This document shows positions 1 through 4,604 of a DNA stretch of 5,434 nt, piece after piece (positions within the stretch are counted from its first letter, which is position 1; every line of letters starts with the position of its first letter). Source of the stretch: Bdellovibrionales bacterium (GTDB lineage: Bacteria; Bdellovibrionota; UBA1018); assembly GCA_018968995.1 (NCBI GenBank), contig JAGWZD010000159.1:1-5434 (forward strand). Direction: 5' to 3'. The notes under the pieces were generated by a model that was given only the letters and a program-made list of their open reading frames with translations, did no database searches and was not told the origin of the DNA. Made by a program: the position numbers and the translations under genes.

Positions 1-243
1 GTACTTGAGAGCCTGCGCATTCAACCCCTGAGATTGGGCCTGAAAACTCCAGTTTCGATTGAGAGTAAAGTTGGTCCAGGCCCCTAAAAACGCCCCCAAT
101 GCAGTGGCATAGACATACCAAAAGCCCACCCCTTCTACTAAGAGCACCAGCGCTCCGAAATCCACGATCGTCGCACTCACCGATGCGACTTGCGCACGAC
201 TAAAAGATTTCCAGAGAGACACTCGGGGAACAGACAGGGTCAT
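1..243 (-). CDS. GtrA-like membrane protein, partial (C-terminal part outside window)
   Basis: The reading frame opens with ATG at 243 and stays open for 81 codons to the window's left edge, so roughly the last third of a typical 120-140 residue protein is missing. Seen directly: an N-terminal segment WKSFSRAQVASVSATIVDFG, two hydrophobic stretches (about residues 18-38 and 42-59), then TNFTLNRNWSFQ at residues 58-69. An R-x-x-x-x-S/G start, an aspartate inside the first helix and an N-F-x-L-N-R-x-W-x-F motif after the second helix are the hallmark of the GtrA family (PF04138). These are small four-helix membrane proteins usually linked to flipping or transferring polyprenyl-phosphate sugars for cell-surface glycans. 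The gene begins 9 nt after the phosphatidyltransferase stop codon and has a Shine-Dalgarno sequence overlapping that stop, so the two are very probably co-transcribed and translationally coupled. The sugar carried, and any link to inositol lipid, are inference. Confidence 0.85.
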   Translation of the reverse strand, partial: MTLSVPRVSLWKSFSRAQVASVSATIVDFGALVLLVEGVGFWYVYATALGAFLGAWTNFTLNRNWSFQAQSQGLNAQALKY

Positions 244-250
244 CTTCGGG

Positions 251-255
251 CCTTA
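251..255 (-). promoter_or_regulatory. Ribosome binding site of the GtrA-like gene, overlapping the upstream stop
   Basis: On the minus strand TAAGG sits with 7 nt between its end and the ATG at 243. Its TAA is the stop codon of the phosphatidyltransferase gene. This arrangement supports the chosen ATG and points to translational coupling of the two genes. Confidence 0.6.
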
Positions 256-1149
256 ATTCAGCTTTACTGGCGCTTTTGCCGAAGTAGAAGAGGCATCCTC
301 TTCTTGGTCGCTGGAAGACAAAGAAACCATTGCCGCTTTTGCACGTTCTTCCGTTTCACGCAACCGCACTGCTCGCGCAATGGCCCAAAGCCTCTCAGCC
401 GCTGACACATTGCTCATAACCGCAACTAAACCGAGTGCTATCACCATCGGATGACCGATCGCGATTCCGTAAGGCCGAATCTGTTCGAATAAAGGAATCG
501 TAATGGGCGAGAACAAGGCTCCGAGAGTTAAGTACACTGCCCGTTCAGGACGACGCATGGCCCCCTTGGGTGCGGATACCTGGAGAGCCTCAGCCTTAGC
601 ACTGGAGTAACTCACCATGAATGAGCCAATCAACGCCACAAGGGTGACCACCAGAAGAAGCGGAATCTCGCGATAGTAAATCACGAGCCCGCCTAAAAAG
701 AAGAATTCGGCGTAACGATCAACAGCAGCGTCCAAAACCTCGCCCGCATCCGAAGAAACACCCGTCAAGCGAGCGACCATTCCGTCTAAAGTATCCAAGA
801 AAGCAGAGATGGTCGCGAAAACGGCCCCAAATCCGAAGTGTCCCACACTCAAACAAGCGCCAGCCCCGAGCGCAAAACCAAAAGAAGCCCAGGACACCAT
901 ATTGGGAGTGATTCTGAGAAAAATCAGCAAGCGCGCTAGCGGCTGAAGGCTCCAGTAAGCGCCGTGCATCACGCCTTTACCCAAGAGAGCGCTGCCTCCT
1001 TGCTTGTCTACACGATCAAACTCCGCTTTTCCTTTAGTCAGAACGCGAAGGCCGTACACGACCGCAACACTGGCGGCTACACCTAGTAGAGAGAGCGCAT
1101 AAATAAGATCCAGCGTCATCTCAGGCATCGAAGTGATTAGCGAAACCAC
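253..1149 (-). CDS. CDP-alcohol phosphatidyltransferase, probably phosphatidylinositol(-phosphate) synthase type
   Basis: An integral membrane enzyme of the CDP-alcohol phosphatidyltransferase family (PF01066), which joins an alcohol or alcohol phosphate to a CDP-activated lipid with release of CMP. The full signature D-x2-D-G-x2-A-R-x8-G-x3-D-x3-D is present: D119, D122, G123, A126, R127, G136, D140 and D144, numbering from the GTG at 1149. The aspartates bind the catalytic metals. A segment with SAKAE (about 183-187) followed by RRPER (199-203) resembles, from memory, the basic pocket of actinobacterial phosphatidylinositol-phosphate synthases. That resemblance and the adjacent inositol-3-phosphate synthase gene suggest inositol 3-phosphate as acceptor; this is inference. 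Six core membrane segments are preceded by one extra N-terminal helix (about 14-37), and the protein ends in a charged, Ser/Glu-rich tail, giving about 298 residues against about 200 for compact family members. The start is uncertain. GTG at 1149 has GAGGGG (1158-1163) 8 nt upstream; the longer GTG at 1188 has no visible Shine-Dalgarno; ATG at 1128 is also possible. Other acceptors (glycerol phosphate, serine) cannot be excluded. Confidence 0.88.
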   Translation of the reverse strand: MVSLITSMPEMTLDLIYALSLLGVAASVAVVYGLRVLTKGKAEFDRVDKQGGSALLGKGVMHGAYWSLQPLARLLIFLRITPNMVSWASFGFALGAGACLSVGHFGFGAVFATISAFLDTLDGMVARLTGVSSDAGEVLDAAVDRYAEFFFLGGLVIYYREIPLLLVVTLVALIGSFMVSYSSAKAEALQVSAPKGAMRRPERAVYLTLGALFSPITIPLFEQIRPYGIAIGHPMVIALGLVAVMSNVSAAERLWAIARAVRLRETEERAKAAMVSLSSSDQEEDASSTSAKAPVKLN

Positions 1150-1157
1150 AGCTCCAT

Positions 1158-1163
1158 CCCCTC
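1158..1163 (-). promoter_or_regulatory. Candidate ribosome binding site deciding the phosphatidyltransferase start
   Basis: GAGGGG on the minus strand lies 8 nt before the GTG at 1149. No comparable purine-rich sequence precedes the longer in-frame GTG at 1188, which is why the shorter start was chosen. Confidence 0.45.
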
Positions 1164-1247
1164 TCTGTATTGCAAGACCAACGACCACATCATCAGCGAG
1201 TCTTAGTCCGAACAGCTTTCCCTAAGTCTAACAGGAAGCGCTGCATG

Positions 1248-1260
1248 CTGACACTGTCAG
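1248..1260. repeat. 13-bp perfect palindrome between the inositol-3-phosphate synthase and phosphatidyltransferase genes
   Basis: CTGACACTGTCAG is a perfect inverted repeat around one central base, placed 17 nt past the inositol-3-phosphate synthase stop codon in the largest gap inside the downstream part of the operon. As RNA it could form only a 5-bp stem with a 3-nt loop and no U-run follows, so it is not a convincing terminator. It could be a protein-binding site, an attenuating or RNA-processing element, or chance. Confidence 0.3.
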
Positions 1261-1277
1261 ATTCTTGGCTTAAACGA

Positions 1278-2615
1278 TCAGGCTTCGCCTTCGTCCACGC
1301 CGTAATGCGTGAGACCCAGGTGATTGATCAGCTCCTCGTTCGTGAAGAAGCGAAGCGTATTTTCAAGCTTCAGCAGCTGCACGGACAAGTCATGCTCCAC
1401 CTTGAGACCAGGTGCTGCCACCGGAGCCTTAAAGTAGAATGATAGCCATTCCTGAATTCCACGCATGCCCGCGCGACCAGCAAGGTCCATGAACAGTGCC
1501 AGATCCAGAACCAGCGGAGCTGCCAGGATCGAGTCACGGCAAAGAAAATTGACCTTGATCTGCATCGGATAGCCCAGCCATCCGAAGATATCGATATTGT
1601 CCCAACCTTCTTTGTTATCGCCGCGTGGAGGATAGTAGTTGATGCGAACTACGTGGTGAATATTGCTGTAGAGCTCTGGATACATTTCAGCCGAGCAAAT
1701 GTCGCCCAGCACTCCAGTCTTCGAAACTTCCTTCGACTTGAACGAACCTGGATCGTCCAGCACTTCGCCGTCGCGATTGCCCAGAATGTTGGTGCTGTAC
1801 CAGCCAGCAACACCGAGCTGACGATTGCGTAGCCCCGGAGCAATCACAGTCTTCATGAGGGTCTGGCCCGTCTTGAAGTCTGATCCGCAGATTGGGGTTC
1901 CCATTTCTTTTGAAAGCTCAATAAGCGCTGGCATTTCAACCGAAACGTTCGGTGAGCCGTTAGCGTAAGGCACTCGCTCTTTCAAAGCAGCGTAAGTGTA
2001 AATCTGTGAAGGCGAAATTGCTGGATCGTTGTTTTTCAAGCCTTCTTCGAAAGCCTTCAAAGACTGATGAACCGCCGAAGCTGGGCAGTACACTTCGGTC
2101 GAAGCACACCACACCATGACGGCGCGATCGCAACCGTTGTCTTTCATGAAATTGCGAATGTCAGCGCGGAGCTGATCCGCAAGATCCATCTTGTTTTTGC
2201 CCTTCTTCACGTTCGGGCCATCAATACGCTTGATGTATTCTTTGTCGAACACAGCTGCCATCGGCTTAATCTTCGAGAGCGGCTCTTTCAGGGCTTCGAC
2301 CAAGTCCTTCTCAAGAACTTGAGCGTGCTTAGCAGCTTCGTAAGCATTCTCGCTGAAAATATCCCAGCCACCGAAAACGATTTCATTCAGAGAAGCCAGA
2401 GGGACGAGCTCGTTCACCTTCTTCATTCGATTTTCCGAACGTTTACCTAAACGAATACGTCCCATTTGAGTGTAGGAGCCGATCGGCTCAGCCATGCCGC
2501 GCTTCACCGCTTCAACGCCGGCGAACAACGTGGTGGCGACGGCGCCCATCCCGGGGGTCAGTACTGCTAATTTTCCCTTGGCTGGGGCAATGGTGATTTT
2601 CTGATTCTTAGTCAT
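1278..2615 (-). CDS. ino1: Inositol-3-phosphate synthase (myo-inositol-1-phosphate synthase)
   Basis: Converts D-glucose 6-phosphate to 1D-myo-inositol 3-phosphate using tightly bound NAD in an internal oxidation-aldol-reduction cycle; cytosolic. The 445-residue protein shows the family landmarks in order: an NAD-binding glycine motif GMGAVATT (22-29); GSDFKTGQT (244-252), matching the eukaryotic G-D-D-F-K-S-G-Q-T; GWYSTNILGNRDG (271-283); SKEVSK with K295 and K299; KVNFLCRDSILAAPLVLDL (354-372), the central catalytic-domain motif; and LSFYFKAP (391-398) with K396. From remembered yeast enzyme data these lysines match active-site lysines. The length suits compact bacterial members rather than the roughly 510-530 residue eukaryotic ones. 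ATG at 2615 is preceded by AAGGAA about 12 nt away, an unusually long spacing. The gene has a candidate promoter of its own in the gap upstream. The next gene, a CDP-alcohol phosphatidyltransferase, would use the product for an inositol lipid. All key residues I looked for are present and the frame is intact. Confidence 0.95.
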   Translation of the reverse strand: MTKNQKITIAPAKGKLAVLTPGMGAVATTLFAGVEAVKRGMAEPIGSYTQMGRIRLGKRSENRMKKVNELVPLASLNEIVFGGWDIFSENAYEAAKHAQVLEKDLVEALKEPLSKIKPMAAVFDKEYIKRIDGPNVKKGKNKMDLADQLRADIRNFMKDNGCDRAVMVWCASTEVYCPASAVHQSLKAFEEGLKNNDPAISPSQIYTYAALKERVPYANGSPNVSVEMPALIELSKEMGTPICGSDFKTGQTLMKTVIAPGLRNRQLGVAGWYSTNILGNRDGEVLDDPGSFKSKEVSKTGVLGDICSAEMYPELYSNIHHVVRINYYPPRGDNKEGWDNIDIFGWLGYPMQIKVNFLCRDSILAAPLVLDLALFMDLAGRAGMRGIQEWLSFYFKAPVAAPGLKVEHDLSVQLLKLENTLRFFTNEELINHLGLTHYGVDEGEA

Positions 2616-2686
2616 TTTCCGATCCGTTCCTTTTCTGGTCTCAGCCTGAGTGGCCTATCCAATGGCTGATTTCTTTGATCCGATGC

Positions 2687-2715
2687 GTTTTAGACGACTG
2701 GCAGCGCCCTGGCAA
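2687..2715 (-). promoter_or_regulatory. Candidate sigma70-type promoter of the inositol-3-phosphate synthase gene
   Basis: On the minus strand TTGCCA (2715-2710, five of six to TTGACA) is followed after exactly 17 nt by TAAAAC (2692-2687, four of six to TATAAT). Transcription would begin near 2680, giving a leader of about 65 nt before the ATG at 2615. The box pair lies in the 130-nt gap after the oxidoreductase gene, so the inositol lipid genes could be expressed independently of it. The match is by eye only. Confidence 0.42.
2698..2714. repeat. Tandem direct repeat CTGGCA-N5-CTGGCA over the candidate promoter
   Basis: Two identical 6-bp units (2698-2703 and 2709-2714) are separated by GCGCC, so the units recur every 11 bp, about one helical turn. 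They overlap the -35 box and spacer of the candidate inositol-3-phosphate synthase promoter. That geometry suits a regulator contacting one face of the helix, but no known operator is recognised and chance is possible. Confidence 0.35.
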
Positions 2716-2745
2716 GCGACAAAACCAGTCTCAACCTAATGAATT

Positions 2746-3879
2746 TCAAGCTTTTTTATTGGAGCCGTCCCGATTGTCCCAGGGAAGCACCGGGGTGAGC
2801 GGCATCTCACGGCAGCCCTCCCCCGCAGACTTGTACGCTTGGGTAATGATTTCGATGCATCGATAGGCTTCTCGGGCTTCTTTTCCCACCCAATCGCCCT
2901 GGGCAATCGCCCCCCGAAACTGGTCAAAAAGAGAATTAAACCAGGACACATGACTGGCATCCATCCAGTGCGAGTGAATCACCCGCTTCTCGACGTTCCA
3001 CTTCACTGCTCCCTGGGCGACATCGGGTCCGCCCGTAGCTTCCATGACCGCTAATTGGAGATCATCGTCATCCACCGTAATAGCGCCTCGCTCGCCCTGC
3101 ACGGTGTAGATCACTTTTCGAACGCCCGCAGTCCAAGTGAGGTGGGCGTGAGCCATGCCTGTTGGGAAAGTTAATACCGCCGTAAAATTATCTTCCGTGT
3201 CGTACCTACCTGGCTCGAGATTGGTCATCTTGGCAGTGACGGCTGTTGGGTAGGAAGCCAGCCAATCGAAAGTGAGATAAAAAGTATGACTGCCGTGGTC
3301 CATGGCAATTCCGCCGCCACTGAATTTTTTCTCTCGGCGCCAATGGGTTTTCCACTCGTTGACGCCTTTAGCATGCGTGTTTCTATAGGTATTTAGCGTT
3401 AAAGAGCGCACTTTTCCGATGCGGCCGCTATCGATGATTTCACGGATCGCTTTCACCACTGGGGCATGTTTGTAGTTGTGTGCTGGAAACAAAACGCGTT
3501 TTGCTTTTTGGGCATGATCCAAAAGCGCCTTCGCCTCATCAAGAGTCGTAGTAAGCGGTTTTTCACAAAGAACATGAAGACCCCGATCAAAAGCCGCATG
3601 AGCAATCTTGGCGTGATCGCAAGGAGGTGTAGAAATATCCACGAAATCAAGGTTGCCAGACTCCGCCTTCAAGAGCGCCTCGTAGTCGGCGTAGACCCTT
3701 GCCTTGGGCAAGACTTCCTGAATCAAATTCCGACGGGCTTCGCAGATATCCGCTACGGCGACGATCTCAACGTCGGCGGCGGACTTCGCACGCTCGAGAT
3801 AGGCTGGGATATGCCCCTTCCCCGAGATAAACCCAAATCCAATGACTGCCCCGCGAAGCTTGTTTTGAGATGCCACCAT
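2746..3879 (-). CDS. Gfo/Idh/MocA-family NAD(P)-dependent oxidoreductase
   Basis: A 377-residue cytosolic dehydrogenase of the Gfo/Idh/MocA type, which oxidises or reduces a hydroxyl/keto group on sugars, inositols, sugar nucleotides or related compounds. The N-terminal Rossmann fold shows GFGFISGKGH (14-23) and a VDISTPP strand (80-86), followed by CEKPL (105-109) with the conserved lysine K107. The C-terminal domain carries GGGIAMDHGSH (188-198), where D194 and H198 match the conserved catalytic positions of the family. Length is typical and the frame is intact. ATG at 3879 is supported because the Rossmann motif follows at the usual distance; no good Shine-Dalgarno precedes it. It lies in the same direction as the inositol-3-phosphate synthase gene, 130 nt upstream, so a role with inositol or a related sugar is attractive. 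The family is too diverse to name a substrate; inositol 2-dehydrogenase would be over-calling. Confidence 0.92.
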   Translation of the reverse strand: MVASQNKLRGAVIGFGFISGKGHIPAYLERAKSAADVEIVAVADICEARRNLIQEVLPKARVYADYEALLKAESGNLDFVDISTPPCDHAKIAHAAFDRGLHVLCEKPLTTTLDEAKALLDHAQKAKRVLFPAHNYKHAPVVKAIREIIDSGRIGKVRSLTLNTYRNTHAKGVNEWKTHWRREKKFSGGGIAMDHGSHTFYLTFDWLASYPTAVTAKMTNLEPGRYDTEDNFTAVLTFPTGMAHAHLTWTAGVRKVIYTVQGERGAITVDDDDLQLAVMEATGGPDVAQGAVKWNVEKRVIHSHWMDASHVSWFNSLFDQFRGAIAQGDWVGKEAREAYRCIEIITQAYKSAGEGCREMPLTPVLPWDNRDGSNKKA

Positions 3880-3887
3880 AGGGATCG

Positions 3888-3916
3888 CTTTTACCCTGCA
3901 CGGCCGGCTGTCTCAA
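3888..3916 (-). promoter_or_regulatory. Candidate sigma70-type promoter directly before the oxidoreductase gene
   Basis: On the minus strand TTGAGA (3916-3911, five of six to TTGACA) is followed after exactly 17 nt by TAAAAG (3893-3888, four of six to TATAAT). Only 8 nt separate the -10 box from the ATG at 3879, so transcription would start at or within a base or two of the start codon. The absence of a Shine-Dalgarno sequence agrees with a leaderless message. The call is by eye. Confidence 0.4.
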
Positions 3917-3975
3917 CAAAAGACCCTAGAAAAGAAGCTTTTTTTCAGCCCTAAAAACCGATAAAACCGCGAACC

Positions 3976-4296
3976 ATGCTACGCACACCCACCCGCATCG
4001 AGCCAGACACCAGCACCCGGGGAAACATGCACCTCTCGTGGAACTCAGGCGAGACCTACTCGGTCCCCTATTTCGATCTCCGCTTTGAATGCCCATGCGC
4101 AGCCTGCGTGGACGAGAAAACAGGAAGAAGAATCCTCAAACGAGAAGATATCGCTCAGGACGTGCGCCCGATGGGCGTTGAGCCCATAGGCAGGTACGCC
4201 CTACAAATTCGCTGGAGCGATAATCACGCCACAGGCATGTACCACTTTGATCGTTTGTTCGAGATTTGCGGCAAATACGGCCAAAAAAAAGCCTAG
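3976..4296 (+). CDS. DUF971 (GBBH-like N-terminal domain) protein
   Basis: A stand-alone 106-residue protein made essentially of one DUF971 domain (PF06155). Seen: HLSWNSGETYSVPYFDLR (19-36), then ECPCAACVDE with C39, C41 and C44, a VRPMGVEPIGRYALQIRWSD stretch, and H84 in SDNHATGMY. The same CxCxxC plus distal His pattern binds zinc in the N-terminal domain of human gamma-butyrobetaine hydroxylase, and a DUF971 domain also ends the HCF101-type Mrp/ApbC iron-sulfur carriers (family knowledge from memory). A metal-binding or iron-sulfur-related role is therefore possible, but the function of free bacterial forms is not established. No hydroxylase or Mrp domain is adjacent here. ATG at 3976 fits because the domain's N-terminal strand begins soon after; ATG at 4027 would cut into it. 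The ribosome binding site is weak. The gene diverges from the oxidoreductase across a 96-nt gap. It ends in a Lys-Lys-Ala tail encoded by an A-tract. Confidence 0.9.
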   Translation: MLRTPTRIEPDTSTRGNMHLSWNSGETYSVPYFDLRFECPCAACVDEKTGRRILKREDIAQDVRPMGVEPIGRYALQIRWSDNHATGMYHFDRLFEICGKYGQKKA

Positions 4297-4298
4297 AT

Positions 4299-4508
4299 TC
4301 ACTCTTTTTTTGAAGAGCTGTCCGAACTCTTGCGCTTGTAGTCGGTGGTGTACCAACCCGTACCCTGTAAGGCGAAGGAGTTCATGCTCATCAGCTTTGT
4401 CACCGGCGCCTGACACTCAGGACACTCCGTCAGGGGAGCATCCGAGAACTTCTGGATCACTTCATGAACTTTTTGGCACTTCTCACACTGATATTCGTAC
4501 ATCGGCAT
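4299..4508 (-). CDS. FmdB-family zinc-ribbon protein
   Basis: A 69-residue protein that begins MPMYEYQCEKC, the typical opening of the FmdB/CxxC_CXXC_SSSS zinc-ribbon family (named after a putative regulator of formamidase in Methylophilus). Two knuckles are visible, C8-x2-C11 and C29-P-x-C32, which should bind one zinc ion. They are followed by the conserved motif FALQGTGWYTTDY (45-57) and a short Ser/Lys-rich tail (58-69) that is probably disordered. The biochemical role of most family members is unknown; regulation or protein/nucleic-acid contact is usually proposed. The start is well supported: ATG at 4508 has AAGGTGAG (4524-4517) 8 nt upstream. The gene converges on the DUF971 gene, with just two bases between the stop codons, and diverges from the nitronate monooxygenase-type gene over a 96-nt gap. 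Confidence 0.92.
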   Translation of the reverse strand: MPMYEYQCEKCQKVHEVIQKFSDAPLTECPECQAPVTKLMSMNSFALQGTGWYTTDYKRKSSDSSSKKE

Positions 4509-4516
4509 AAGGACGA

Positions 4517-4524
4517 CTCACCTT
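4517..4524 (-). promoter_or_regulatory. Ribosome binding site of the FmdB-family gene
   Basis: AAGGTGAG on the minus strand ends 8 nt before the ATG at 4508. It is the clearest Shine-Dalgarno sequence in the window and fixes the start of this short gene. Confidence 0.65.
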
Positions 4525-4604
4525 GTCACTTGCCCCTTTCTGCCCGAGACTTTCTTTATTTTCAAGGGGCTGCCCTTTTGCTCAACGACGGCTAAACTGG
4601 GGTC

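Noticed and set aside
1170..1442. Plus-strand open frame of 90 codons overlapping the end of the inositol-3-phosphate synthase gene
   Set aside because: It lies antisense to a well-supported gene, has no recognisable domain and has a composition expected of a shadow frame.
2067..2450. Plus-strand open frame of 127 codons inside the inositol-3-phosphate synthase gene
   Set aside because: It is antisense to conserved catalytic sequence, with no recognisable protein features.
2635..3918. A recurring (T/C)TGAGAC word on the minus strand in both intergenic gaps (3908-3918, 2725-2736, 2635-2646), as a possible shared regulatory site
   Set aside because: The same word also occurs inside the inositol-3-phosphate synthase coding sequence near 1400 on the other strand, and the flanks differ between copies, so it is not specific enough to call.
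3466..3954. Plus-strand open frame of 162 codons antisense to the oxidoreductase
   Set aside because: It overlaps a gene with all family motifs intact; the translation shows no domain or sensible start signal, so it is a shadow frame.
4563..4579. Short inverted repeat AAGGG-GCTG-CCCTT in the gap between the FmdB-family and nitronate monooxygenase-type genes, as a terminator
   Set aside because: The stem is only 5 bp, it lies between two divergent gene starts where no terminator is expected, and no proper U-run follows.
4593..4598. TAAACT as a -10 box for the nitronate monooxygenase-type gene
   Set aside because: It sits 6 nt before the ATG, but no acceptable -35 box lies 16-18 nt upstream, so it is not reported as a promoter.
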